Below are positions 24,206 through 34,000 of a DNA stretch of 64,000 nucleotides, piece after piece. Numbering within the stretch: the stretch's first letter is position 1; every line of letters begins with the position of its first letter. The translations under genes were made by a program, and so were the position numbers. The notes under the pieces are model-generated. The model had not been told where the DNA came from and made no database searches. It saw nothing but the letters and a program-made list of their open reading frames with translations. Origin of the DNA: Marivita sp051251565 (GTDB lineage Bacteria > Pseudomonadota > Alphaproteobacteria > Rhodobacterales > Rhodobacteraceae); assembly GCF_051251565.1 (NCBI RefSeq), contig NZ_JBPOFB010000008.1, positions 62,001-126,000 on the forward strand. The letters run 5' to 3'.

Positions 24206-25590
24206 TTGCGCCCAAGCCCATGTCCCGTCCGGACCGCGTGTCGCCCTGGCGGTATCTTCAGCTTTTCCGGCGCGACATCCTCTCGGCGCAGCCTGAACGG
24301 CTATACAAGGCGTGGATGGCCGAGTTCCGCACGCCGTTTTTCCGTTCCTACCTCGCCAATGATCCGGCACTTGTGCACACTATTCTGCGCGACCGGCCCC
24401 GCGACTTTCCCAAATCAAGCCGCATCGGCGAAGGGTTGCGACCGCTTTTGGGGCAATCTGTATTTCTGACAAACGGTCCCGCATGGGAACGTCAGCGCCG
24501 TATCATTGACCCCGCCTTTGAACGCGGGCGGCTGGCCCACGCCCTACCCGCCATGTGGGAGGCCGGACAAGCCATGGTGGCCCGCGTGTTGGACCAGATC
24601 GGCGACGGAACTGAAATCGAAGTCGAGGAAATCGCCAGCCACGCTGCCGCCGACGTTATCTTTCGAATTTTGTTTTCCATCCCCATCGAGGACGAGACCG
24701 CAGCGCAGGTGTTTCACGAATTCCGCGCCTATCAACGCAGTCAGCCGATCCTCAACCTGGCGGCCTTTGTCCCTTTGCCACGCTGGATGCCGCGGTTTCA
24801 CAGGGCCGAGACCAAGCGCGCGGCGCTCAAAATCCGAAGTTTGATCACACGGCTGGTCGAAGACCGCGGACGCGCCATTGCGACGGGCACTGCCCCTGAC
24901 GATCTGGCAACCCGTATCATGACGACCCCGGACCCCGAAACAGGCGGCTGCTTTTCCGCCGAGGAAATGGTTGATCAGGTTGCGATCTTCTTTCTGGCCG
25001 GGCACGAAACCAGTGCAAGTGCCTTGGCTTGGGCGCTTTATCTGTGCGCCGCGGCCCCTGAATGGCAAAGCCGCATCGCCACCGAAGCCGACAGCGTCAT
25101 GCAGGCAACCGAGGTCAAGCGCCTGACCACCAGCCGCGATGTATTCCGCGAAACCCTGCGGCTATATCCGCCGGTGCCAATGATGGTCCGGCAAAGCACG
25201 AAGTCCGAAACCTTCCGCAACCGCGCCGTGCCCAAGGCCGCGCAATTGGTGCTTAGCCCATGGCACCTGCACCGCCACACACGGCTCTGGGATGCGCCCG
25301 ATGCGTTTGATCCTGCCCGCTGGCAGACCGAGGCAGCACGCCAATCGGCGCGCGATGCCTATATGCCGTTCAGCGCAGGCCCCCGCGTCTGTCCCGGTGC
25401 CGGCTTTGCCATGGCCGAGGGGCCGTTGCTTTTGTCGCTCTTGCTGCGCGCCGTTACGCTGACGCCAATGCCGGGCAAGGTGCCGCAACCTGTCGCGCAT
25501 CTGACGGTGCGCGCGCGGGACGGGATCTGGTTAAGCGCCCACCCAAGGGGCCACGCAGACACAGCCACAGCGGGCTCCACGGATGGTTAG
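24202..25590 (+). CDS. Cytochrome P450
   Basis: A 462-residue monooxygenase with all core motifs: the I-helix oxygen-activation motif FFLAGHETSASALAW, the K-helix ExxR in FRETLRLYPPVPM, the PERF-like region FDPARW, and the haem-binding FSAGPRVCPGAGFAMAE with the cysteine thiolate. There is no membrane anchor, as is usual for bacterial class I P450s that need ferredoxin and ferredoxin reductase; none is nearby. The sequence around ExxR and the haem loop resembles the fatty acid or terpene hydroxylating CYP4/CYP102-like branch more than camphor P450s, but the substrate is unknown. It is coupled to the upstream membrane hydrolase gene. Confidence 0.92.
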   Translation: MIAPKPMSRPDRVSPWRYLQLFRRDILSAQPERLYKAWMAEFRTPFFRSYLANDPALVHTILRDRPRDFPKSSRIGEGLRPLLGQSVFLTNGPAWERQRRIIDPAFERGRLAHALPAMWEAGQAMVARVLDQIGDGTEIEVEEIASHAAADVIFRILFSIPIEDETAAQVFHEFRAYQRSQPILNLAAFVPLPRWMPRFHRAETKRAALKIRSLITRLVEDRGRAIATGTAPDDLATRIMTTPDPETGGCFSAEEMVDQVAIFFLAGHETSASALAWALYLCAAAPEWQSRIATEADSVMQATEVKRLTTSRDVFRETLRLYPPVPMMVRQSTKSETFRNRAVPKAAQLVLSPWHLHRHTRLWDAPDAFDPARWQTEAARQSARDAYMPFSAGPRVCPGAGFAMAEGPLLLSLLLRAVTLTPMPGKVPQPVAHLTVRARDGIWLSAHPRGHADTATAGSTDG

Positions 25591-25598
25591 CGCTAACC
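25585..25598. promoter_or_regulatory. LacI-type operator upstream of fda (CceR-like)
   Basis: GGTTAGCGCTAACC is a perfect 14-base palindrome centred 86 bases before the fda start and overlapping the P450 stop codon. Its core TTAGCGCTAA is like sites bound by LacI-family regulators of central carbon metabolism in alphaproteobacteria (CceR/PckR type). Control of the aldolase gene by such a regulator is a reasonable inference. Confidence 0.6.
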
Positions 25599-25677
25599 TG
25601 TTGGCAGGCCACTTTCTTTTTCACAAAGGCTGATCTACGACAGCCGCAACCACACCGTTTCAGATCGGGGATATCAC

Positions 25678-26565
25678 ATGACCAACACCGCAATGGCAGA
25701 TCGCATCGCAACAGGCGCAGGCTTTATCGCCGCGCTTGACCAAAGCGGCGGGTCCACTCCCAAGGCACTGCGCCTGTATGGCGTCGAAGAAGACGCCTAT
25801 GACTCCGAAGCCGAAATGTTCGCGCTGATCCACGACATGCGCTGCCGGATCATGACCGCACCGGACTTCACATCAGACAAAGTGCTTGGGGCCATCCTGT
25901 TCGAACGCACGATGCGCGACACGGTCAAGGGCATGCCGGTACCCAGCTATCTTTGGGACCAGCGCGGCGTGGTGCCGTTCTTGAAAATTGACAAGGGTCT
26001 TGAGGACATCGCCAACGGCGCACAGGTGATGAAACCGATGCCGGGTCTTGAGGCGCTGTTGGCCGATGCCAAGGCATTGGGCGTTTTCGGCACAAAGGAA
26101 CGGTCCGTCGTCCACGAAGCCGACGCCCACGGGATCAAGGCTGTGGTCGCTCAGCAATTCGACGTTGCCCGCACAGTCTGCGCCGCCGGTCTGGTGCCGA
26201 TCATTGAACCCGAGGTCGACATCAACAGTGCCACCAAAGCCGAGGCCGAAGATATCTTGCACGAAGAAATCCTGACGCATCTCAATGCGCTGGACAGTGG
26301 CACGAACGTGATGCTGAAACTGACAATCCCGACCGAAGACGGGCTTTACACCGATCTTGCAGATCATCCCAACGTGCTGCGCATGGTGGCGCTGTCGGGA
26401 GGGTACGGTACTGATGATGCCTGCGCCCGTTTGGCTCGGAACCCCAAGATGATCGCCAGCTTCTCGCGGGCATTGGCCGAAGGGCTGATGCATCGCATGT
26501 CGGAAGCCGATTTCAACGCCGCACTTGCTGCGAACATCGACAAGATTTTCGCAGCTTCCAAGTAA
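25678..26565 (+). CDS. fda: Fructose-bisphosphate aldolase class I
   Basis: A 295-residue Schiff-base aldolase that cleaves or forms fructose 1,6-bisphosphate in glycolysis and gluconeogenesis. It has the family N-terminus ATGAGFIAALDQSGGSTPKAL, the phosphate-binding ALSGGYGTDDAC, and lysines in VPFLKIDKG and NVMLKLTIPTED, one of which forms the Schiff base. The length agrees with bacterial class I enzymes of this subfamily. The ATG at 25678 is chosen from the family N-terminus; a GGGGAT stretch lies upstream. A 14-bp palindrome about 86 bases upstream suggests regulation by a carbon-metabolism repressor. Confidence 0.94.
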   Translation: MTNTAMADRIATGAGFIAALDQSGGSTPKALRLYGVEEDAYDSEAEMFALIHDMRCRIMTAPDFTSDKVLGAILFERTMRDTVKGMPVPSYLWDQRGVVPFLKIDKGLEDIANGAQVMKPMPGLEALLADAKALGVFGTKERSVVHEADAHGIKAVVAQQFDVARTVCAAGLVPIIEPEVDINSATKAEAEDILHEEILTHLNALDSGTNVMLKLTIPTEDGLYTDLADHPNVLRMVALSGGYGTDDACARLARNPKMIASFSRALAEGLMHRMSEADFNAALAANIDKIFAASK

Positions 26566-26583
26566 GGCGCCACTGGCACAGCC

Positions 26584-27711
26584 TTATGCGGGCGGTGATT
26601 TGACCTGTCCCGCATAAGTGATCCGCCGCAACAGCCATTCGAACGGCCCAAGCCGGAACGCCCCGCGCCAGATGGACAAAGCCGCGATCAGAACAACGGT
26701 CACGCCCACGCCGATCAAGACAACGACCGGGCGCGACACCGCGTCCCAAAGGCCAAAGCCATAGCCCGAAAACAGCGTGGACAGGATGATCGACTGGCCA
26801 AGATAAATACTCAGGCTCGACCCTCCGGCGGCCAATATGTGCTGCATGACAGGCCCCGGCGGACGGGATATTGCCGCGATTGCCCCCAGATAACCCAATG
26901 TTGAAATCGGGGCCGCCATCAAAATCAGCGCCGACGCACCCAATACGCCTTGGGCGTGCAACATCCACGACCCAAGTAAGCTCAGGGCAATGCCGGGGCC
27001 AAGGCACCACCACCGTGCGCGGGCCCAAAGCGGGTGATCTGCTTGGTCGATCATGCCCGACTTGACCGCCGCGAGCCCCAGACAGAACCAACCCAACGCG
27101 GCAATTCCCTGAAACAAAACGAGAAACGGCGACAAAACGGCAAAAGCGACCGCTCTGAACCAGATGACTGCGACAAAACTGTCACCGGTCATCACGTCAC
27201 GTTCGAGGGCCACAATGGTCTCCGGCATCTCACTGGGGGATGCCGCAAAGCTTGCAAAAGTCAGCGCTTGAACAGCGACCAGCGCAGTCCCCACTTTGAC
27301 AAGGCGTGCGGCCTCCCAGTTGCGCAGGCGGAACAGGATCGCGCCCATAACCGCATACACCAACAGGACGTCGCCGGGAAAGAACAGGCACCCATGCACA
27401 ACCCCGAAAAGAAACAGCCCAATCATCCGATTGCGATACAGCTTGCCAATGGACACATTGGTGCGCGCGGCAGACACCATCAGAAAGCCAAGCCCGACAC
27501 CAAACATGAAGGAAAACAGGGAATAGCTTTTATACAAAGCCAACCCGTCAACCAGCCACAGCGTGATCAGCTCTGCTGTTGAGTACCAAGTGATCGTGTC
27601 CAAACCGCTCAACAGCGAAAAGCCGATGAACTGAACATTCACGACGACAATCCCAAACAAGGAGATCAATCGCAAATAATCCGGCATAAGCGCGCGTGAG
27701 GAATCCGTCAT
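26584..27711 (-). CDS. DUF418 family membrane protein
   Basis: A 375-residue polytopic membrane protein with about nine hydrophobic segments. The N-terminus (ALMPDYLRLISLFGIVVVNV) and the region FMFGVGLGFLMVSA fit the DUF418/YeiB group, and the C-terminal DUF418 part contains GGSSLSIYLGQSIILSTLFSGYGFGLW. Members are related to membrane acyltransferases but no activity is established here. The start at 27711 (MTDSSRAL) is four codons inside a longer frame and has a GGGGG run upstream. It is convergent with fda. Confidence 0.82.
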   Translation of the reverse strand: MTDSSRALMPDYLRLISLFGIVVVNVQFIGFSLLSGLDTITWYSTAELITLWLVDGLALYKSYSLFSFMFGVGLGFLMVSAARTNVSIGKLYRNRMIGLFLFGVVHGCLFFPGDVLLVYAVMGAILFRLRNWEAARLVKVGTALVAVQALTFASFAASPSEMPETIVALERDVMTGDSFVAVIWFRAVAFAVLSPFLVLFQGIAALGWFCLGLAAVKSGMIDQADHPLWARARWWCLGPGIALSLLGSWMLHAQGVLGASALILMAAPISTLGYLGAIAAISRPPGPVMQHILAAGGSSLSIYLGQSIILSTLFSGYGFGLWDAVSRPVVVLIGVGVTVVLIAALSIWRGAFRLGPFEWLLRRITYAGQVKSPPA

Positions 27712-27766
27712 TGCGCCCCCCACATTGAACCGACTTCGGACGGCAAGGTCCCGCCAGACAGCGCGC

Positions 27767-28345
27767 TCAACCCGCCTGCTTCAGGTCCTCAACCGTAGAG
27801 CCGTAGCCCCCGCTGCTAAGATAGCGCAACTCGGATTCGGTCGAGCGGCGTCCAAGCGCGTCATTTCGATACGGGAAGCGGCCAAACTTTCGGATGACTT
27901 CGCGGTGCGCGCGGGCGTGGAACAGGTTGTTGGCCCCTTCCTGCGGCATCCGGTCCAGCATCAGCCGGACACAGCGATCCTGATCACACAGGTTTTCCGA
28001 ATGCATCAATGGCAGGTAAAAGAACTGTCGCGCGGGTTCGTCGATCTTCATGTCCCAATTTTTGCCAATGGCCTGTTTGGCTGCCGAAAGTCCAAATCTG
28101 TCTGACGCAAAGGCTTTGCCGGTATTGCGGAACATATTGCGCGGCAACTGATCCATCAGAATGATATATGCCAACGCCCCGCTTGGATAGGTAAGCCACA
28201 TTGCGTGCCGTCCCTCCATCGCGCCTGTCCAAGCATCCTCGAACCTGTCGCGGATGTCCTGATCCAGCGCATCTTCCGCCTTATACCACCCACTCGGCCC
28301 GACATCGTCCAGCCAAAAACTCAATACATCGTCAGGCGTGACCAT
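27767..28345 (-). CDS. DUF924 family protein
   Basis: A 192-residue soluble helical protein. The DUF924 hallmarks are present: TPDDVLSFWLDDVGPSGWYK at the N-terminus, YIILMDQLPRNMFRNTGKAF in the middle, and FFYLPLMHSENLCDQD followed by HREVIRKFGRFPYRNDALGR. The family is related to tetratricopeptide-like helical folds and its role is unknown. The promoter side (28346-28472) has three spaced copies of a GTCAC pentamer. The gene stands alone between the DUF418 and MFS genes on the same strand. Confidence 0.88.
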   Translation of the reverse strand: MVTPDDVLSFWLDDVGPSGWYKAEDALDQDIRDRFEDAWTGAMEGRHAMWLTYPSGALAYIILMDQLPRNMFRNTGKAFASDRFGLSAAKQAIGKNWDMKIDEPARQFFYLPLMHSENLCDQDRCVRLMLDRMPQEGANNLFHARAHREVIRKFGRFPYRNDALGRRSTESELRYLSSGGYGSTVEDLKQAG

Positions 28346-28472
28346 GTCTCTCTCCCGATCTTTCGCGCAGCCGTCCCAAACTTGTCAAACCCTAGACAGG
28401 AAAAATGTCACAAAACAGTCACTTTTCATGTCACCTCCGACATATGATCCCGTTTGGGAACAAGGATTTGGC

Positions 28473-29765
28473 CTAGACAGAGGTATTCTCGGTCTTGGCG
28501 TCCTGCGCGGCCTGTTCATCGGCTTCGGCCTCAGCAGTCTCGATGGCCAGTTCCGAGGCGATTTCGACCGTCACCATCGATGCGGTCGGCATCATGCCCT
28601 GATAGGACATGGTGTCATCCGACGACGGCGCCGGACGCTGAGTCATTCGGTAGAACGCGTAGACGGTCAGGAGCAGCAAAACGATGGCCAGCAGGATGAA
28701 ATAGCCGGGAGGCCCAAACACCTGCATCGCGTAGCCGATGATCACCGGGCCCATAACCGCGCCGACGCCATTTACAAATAGCAACCCAGCCGAGGCCGCC
28801 GCCATATCCTCGTGCTCCAGAAAGTCATTCGTGTAGGCAATCAACAGGGAATATAGCGGATTGGACAGGCCTCCGATCAGGAATGCCGCACAGATAAGAA
28901 CGTAGAATGACGCGCCAAAGATCATCCCCGTCAATGACGCCAACCCGGCAACCGCCGCCGTCACCGCGATCAGAACGCGGCGGTCCATCCGGTCCGAAAT
29001 CCATCCCAGCGGGTATTGGAACAACAGCGCCCCCACATAGAAAGACGCGGTAAAAATCGGGATCTGGTTGATCGACAGGCCCGCTTCGGTTGCATAGACA
29101 GCCGCCATGCCGAATTGCGCGGCAAACACACTGCCCAGCAGGAACATGCCCACACAGCCCAGTGGCGACGTCGTATAAAGCTGTTTCAGCGTCATCCGCT
29201 TTGTGCTCTCGAATGCCGGGGTCGGCGAGATGGACAAAAGGATTGGCGCAAAGGCAATCGACACCAGAACGGACGGAATCACGAACAACAGATATCCAGA
29301 CGGGTCCGGCACAACCAGCAAACCCTGCGCAGTGATGATCCCGATCATCTGAACGATCATGTAGGCCGACAGCGTCTGGCCTCGTGTCTCGTTCGTGGTG
29401 GCATTGTTCAGCCAGCTTTCCGCCGTGACATAGACGCCGCAAAAGCAAAAGCCGATCACCACGCGCCCGAGAATCCACGCAATCGGATCCTGGATCGTGG
29501 GAAACAGCAAGAGCGCCGCCGAGATGAACGACCCCAGCGCCGCAAAGACCCGCACATGCCCGACGCGCCGGATCATGTCCGGCGTCACCCGTGACGCAAC
29601 CAGGAAACCTGCGAAATACGCCGACATCACCAGCGACATCTCAACCGATGAAAACCCCAGGGTCGATCCGCGCACACCCAACAAAGAGCCTTGCAGACCA
29701 TTGCCCAGCATCAGCAAAAGCATGCCCAGAAGCAAAGGCCAGGATGTTCGGAACACAGTTAACAT
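28473..29765 (-). CDS. Major facilitator superfamily transporter
   Basis: A 430-residue carrier with twelve hydrophobic segments. The MFS loop 2-3 motif appears as ASRVTPDMIRRVGHVRVFA, and the symmetric GWISDRMDRRVLI is in the second half. The fifth-segment stretch GVYVTAESWLNNATTNETRGQ is typical of the YcaD/sugar-efflux-like branch often seen in roseobacters. The C-terminal tail is acidic and probably cytoplasmic. The substrate is unknown. The start at 29765 has AAGGGAT nearby. A very strong hairpin lies between queA and this start. Confidence 0.85.
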   Translation of the reverse strand: MLTVFRTSWPLLLGMLLLMLGNGLQGSLLGVRGSTLGFSSVEMSLVMSAYFAGFLVASRVTPDMIRRVGHVRVFAALGSFISAALLLFPTIQDPIAWILGRVVIGFCFCGVYVTAESWLNNATTNETRGQTLSAYMIVQMIGIITAQGLLVVPDPSGYLLFVIPSVLVSIAFAPILLSISPTPAFESTKRMTLKQLYTTSPLGCVGMFLLGSVFAAQFGMAAVYATEAGLSINQIPIFTASFYVGALLFQYPLGWISDRMDRRVLIAVTAAVAGLASLTGMIFGASFYVLICAAFLIGGLSNPLYSLLIAYTNDFLEHEDMAAASAGLLFVNGVGAVMGPVIIGYAMQVFGPPGYFILLAIVLLLLTVYAFYRMTQRPAPSSDDTMSYQGMMPTASMVTVEIASELAIETAEAEADEQAAQDAKTENTSV

Positions 29766-29782
29766 ATCACATCCCTTGGGTT

Positions 29783-29821
29783 GCCGGGGGGAGGACCACA
29801 GCCTGTGGCCCTCCCCCCGGC
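29783..29821 (-). terminator. Very strong hairpin between queA and the MFS gene
   Basis: Perfect twelve-base arms GCCGGGGGGAGG and CCTCCCCCCGGC enclose an inner CCACAG/CTGTGG pairing. It lies 76 bases past the queA stop and 18 bases before the MFS start. No T run follows, so it may be a terminator of queA, an mRNA stabiliser or a leader element of the MFS gene. Confidence 0.55.
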
Positions 29822-29896
29822 TAAAACAGGTCGTCCTAAATCGCAATCACATGGGCGACGTATCGCGCATCCACAACGGCGCAGACCTGACTGCGA

Positions 29897-30943
29897 TCAG
29901 GGAATAAGCAAAGAACTGTCGCCGTAAGAAAAGAACCTGTAACGCTCGGTGATCGCGTGGGCGTAAATATCCTTGACCCGCTGCTGCCCCATCAGCGCAG
30001 ACACCAGCATCATCAGCGTTGATTTTGGCAGGTGGAAATTGGTCATCAACCCATCCGTCACCTGAAACTCGAAGCCCGGATAGATAAAGATATCCGTGTC
30101 GCCGTCCCATGGCTGGATGGTGCCGCCGCGCGCCGCGCTTTCGATCAGGCGCAACGCGGTTGTGCCCACCGGGATCACGCGCCCGCCTGCGGCCTTGGTC
30201 GCGGCGATCTCTTGTGCCGCAGCCTCGGACACGCGGCCCCATTCGGCGTGCATCCGGTGAGTGGTCACATCCTCTACCTTCACCGGCAGGAACGTGCCCG
30301 CACCGACATGCAGGGTGACAAAACTCATGCCAACACCGCGCGCCTTTAGGGCGGCGACCAGTGCTTCGTCGAAATGCAGTGACGCAGTCGGGGCCGCGAC
30401 CGCCCCAAGGTTGCGCGCCCAGACGGTTTGGTAATCTTCCTTGTCCTGTTCATCGGCCGGCCGCTTGGCCGCGATGTAGGGCGGAAGCGGCATCGCGCCG
30501 GCCTCTGCCAATGCCGCGTCGAAATCATCTCCGATCAGGTTAAAGCGCAGCCGCGCCTGCCCGTCGCTGCGTCCCTCCAAAGTCGCCGTCAGATCAGCCG
30601 AGAACACCACGCTTTCGCCATCTTTCAGCTTTTTCAATGGCTTGACCAGCGCAGTCCAAGTCCCGTCCGCTTGCGGCTCAAGCAGCGTCACCTCGATCCG
30701 CGCTTCAGATGGTGCCGCCTCACCGCTGCGCCGCCGCACCCCGAAAAGCCGTGCCGGAATCACCTTTGTGTCATTCAGCACCAGCCGGTCGGTAGGGCGC
30801 AGGATATCGGGCAACTGGTTGACGATCCGGTCCGCAATGGTCCCCGCCTCGGCCAAGAGCATCCGCGCGGATGATCGCGGCGATGCAGGGCGCGTGGCGA
30901 TCAACTCTTCGGGCAGGTCAAAATCGAAATCACTGAGCTTCAT
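29897..30943 (-). CDS. queA: S-adenosylmethionine:tRNA ribosyltransferase-isomerase
   Basis: A 348-residue enzyme that makes epoxyqueuosine in tRNA wobble positions from preQ1-tRNA and S-adenosylmethionine. Family stretches are MKLSDFDFDLPEELIATRPA, DRLVLNDTKVIPARLFG, ASLHFDEALVAALKARG, TLHVGAGTFLPVKVEDVTTHRMHAEW and TNFHLPKSTLMMLVSALMG. The start at 30943 is the standard family N-terminus; a GTG ten codons upstream gives a longer frame with no added conservation. No tgt gene is nearby. The promoter lies opposite the AsmA-like gene's end. Confidence 0.95.
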   Translation of the reverse strand: MKLSDFDFDLPEELIATRPASPRSSARMLLAEAGTIADRIVNQLPDILRPTDRLVLNDTKVIPARLFGVRRRSGEAAPSEARIEVTLLEPQADGTWTALVKPLKKLKDGESVVFSADLTATLEGRSDGQARLRFNLIGDDFDAALAEAGAMPLPPYIAAKRPADEQDKEDYQTVWARNLGAVAAPTASLHFDEALVAALKARGVGMSFVTLHVGAGTFLPVKVEDVTTHRMHAEWGRVSEAAAQEIAATKAAGGRVIPVGTTALRLIESAARGGTIQPWDGDTDIFIYPGFEFQVTDGLMTNFHLPKSTLMMLVSALMGQQRVKDIYAHAITERYRFFSYGDSSLLIP

Positions 30944-31018
30944 GGGAGGGGTCCGGGTCTGTTGCGTCGTCACAGCCCATACCTAAGTCTGACGTACAAC
31001 AAAAGCGGGGACCGGGGG

Positions 31019-34000
31019 TCACTCTCCCGGCACCGGCGCAGGCCGTCGAAAAATCTCGCGGAACATTCCCGGTGTCAGTGCCGATAACGGGTTCACGCTG
31101 ACATTCGGCTGGCTGGCCGGACCGGTCAGGTTGAAGTTGAACCCGATCAGCCCCTCGCCCTTACGGGTGAAGATGCTGCCGATGCCGTTCAGGAAAAAGA
31201 TCGGCGACAACACCCCCTGCAAATCCAGCGTGCCAGTGCCCAACGCATAGGTGCCATCCATGGAAATTCCCATTGACGGGCCGGTGGCGCTCGACCGTGT
31301 CAGGTAGAGCCGATCCGGTGTCAGGCGAAACCGTGCCTCAACCTCGGTGAACAGGATGCCCGGCCCTTCAAGTTGGTCCAGAAGACCCACAATGCTGATC
31401 GCGTCCAGCATCGAGGCGATCGCAGGCGCATCGCGCAGACGCGCGTTCGCCACGTCCAACGCTCCATCATAGCTGCCCGGTTGCCCCGAGACCGGGGCCA
31501 GCGCCAAGGTCATGTCGCCACCCGCAACCGTCTTGAGGATACCTGCCTCGCGGATCACCTGGCCTGCATCACTGGACCGGATACGCAACGCCGTGGACCC
31601 ACCTTGCGCCAGCGCCTCGCCAGTGATGGGCGCCGCTCCGTTGACATTGGCTGTGAAATTCCCAGTCAACCCGCCCCCAGATTGCAGGTCTGCCCGAAAA
31701 TCGGTCAGGCGAATGGTGTTCGAGATTTGCAATTGGTCCAACGCCAGCGTCAGCGGTACGCGCCCACCTGCACCAGCCCCGCCCGGCCCGCGCCCAAACG
31801 GCGCGGTGCGCAGGTCGACGGTGCCGCCGCTGATCCGTACCGCCGGGGCAACGCCAGCCCCCCGCCCGGTCAACGTGACGGGGGCATCCAGCCACCCGCC
31901 CGCGCGAACCCGCTCCAGATCAACCGATGCCAGCGACCCGTCGCTGTTCAGCCGAACCGCCCCGCGCGCCTCAAGCCCCGGACCTTCCAGAACCAGCGCC
32001 TCGATCCGGGCAGGCCGGTCCAGAACACCGGCCACCCGCAAACTGCCCGCCGCGCCGCGCGGCAGGCTCCAACCGATGGGAGGCAGTGACACGCCAATCC
32101 CGCTCAACCGCGATGTCAGCTCAAACGCGGGCGGTGCGCCTCGGCGCAGATCCACCCGCAGGCTGGCCGGACCCGACCCGCTGATCGTGCCGTCTGGCAA
32201 GGCCACGCCAAAGGCGCGGGCGGCGTCCTGGGACAGGGTTACTGTGCCCTCGACAACACTGCCCGTGGCGGGTTGGCCCGGTTCGGGGAACGGCAACGTC
32301 CAAAAGCCGTCAAACGGCACACCGGACAAGGACGCCTGCCCGGAGACACGCAATCGGTCATTGGTCACAGACACGTCCAGCAACCGGGCGGCAAGGCGAC
32401 GGTTGGGCACGATCTGGTCGCTTTCGACCCCGGTCGCACGACCGTTTATGTCCAGCACCATATCCGCCAGCTTGACCCCCCGCCGAAGTGGCAACACCAG
32501 CGACCCGTCAACGCGCACGCGACCCGAAAGCAGATCAACAGGCCGGTTCGCCTTTTGCAGGATCTCAAGCCCCGGCGAATCCAGATAGGACAACAGCGCT
32601 TCGATCGGGCCACCGCCCGCCAGCGTGACCTGCCCCTCAGCCGGTCTTTGCCGCGTGTCGGGAATCACAAAGGTGCTACCGGCGACGTCAATCACGCCCC
32701 CTTGCGGCGGGGTGATCTCGCCTTGTGTGACCCGCACCGCAAAACGGTTCGCATTGAGCGTCAGCGTGCCTTTGCCCCGTTCAACCACCGGCAGGGTCCG
32801 AGTGTAGCGCACCTGCGCATTGTCGAAAGCCGCATTCAGAAACACCACCGGCCGCGCTTGTGGTTGCGAGCGCAAGGCAAACTGCCCCGCCGTGATGACC
32901 CCGCCTTCGATATTGTTGACCACCCAATCGCGGGTCCGCGGTGCCAGCGCCCCGGGCCAGACCCGCAACAGCGTCTCGGGTGTCAGCGCACCGATGGTGC
33001 CATCCAGCGCATAATTCCAGGCATCTTCCGTCGTTGCCAGCTTGCCCGTCATGCGCAACGGTACTTGCGGATCGTCGATCCAGACGCGCCCCAGATCAAG
33101 CTCGAACGGATCAAGCCGCAGCCGGAAATCCAGCTCGGCACGGTCAATCGCCAAAGGGGCGTCGAACAAATCGTCGGGCGCGGCTTTAAGCAGGCTGAAC
33201 CGCACCTGCCCCAGCATCTGAGACGGGATGCCGTTGCGCAGCCCCTCAAGGGTCGCGCGCCCGTCCGCCACAGCCCGCACCAGATCGCTGTCCACCGACA
33301 ATTCCGAAAAGGTGATCTGGGCGCGGTCAGGATCAAACGTGAAATAGCTGCGCGCGGAATTGAACGGCACCGGCGGTGTGTCCGGCGTGGGCTGCACCAC
33401 ACCTTGGGCGATCTGCAAGCTGGCGTTCAAAACGCCCAGCGATCCGTCTTCGCGCAGCGTGGCGCGCAACGCCCCCGAAATCGGCGCGCGCAGCGCCCCC
33501 AGCCATGCCAGCGCCGGGCCTTGGGTCGCAATGTCTTGCGACGGCATATCAGCGAGCGAGACACCAAACGCGACATCGGTGTCCCCAATGGTCGAGGACG
33601 CATCCAGTTGCAGCCGCGTTGCCGTGGCCCCGCCGCCCAACAGCGCGAAATCCCCCGACAGGCGCAGCAAATCGGCGTCACGCTCAAGCAGCAGCCGCCC
33701 GCCATCCACTGTCCAGCCGCGCCGCGCGCGGGCGTCCTCAAACCGCAAGGTCAGCGCGTTTGCCTCAACGCTTTGCAGCCGCGACAACCGGTCATCCATC
33801 AGCAGCCGGTCCACTTGGGCCACCAGCGTCGGCACATCGGGGGCCGCGCCCCCCAGGGCAAACGTATCCCCCAGCGCCAGCCCCAGCTGTCCGGCGCGGT
33901 TGCGTGTCAGGGTCACAAACGCGCCGCTGACGCTCAGGTCGCGCAACACCAGATTGCGGCGGATCAGATCATAGGCGGTCAGGCCGATCTGCACATCCGA

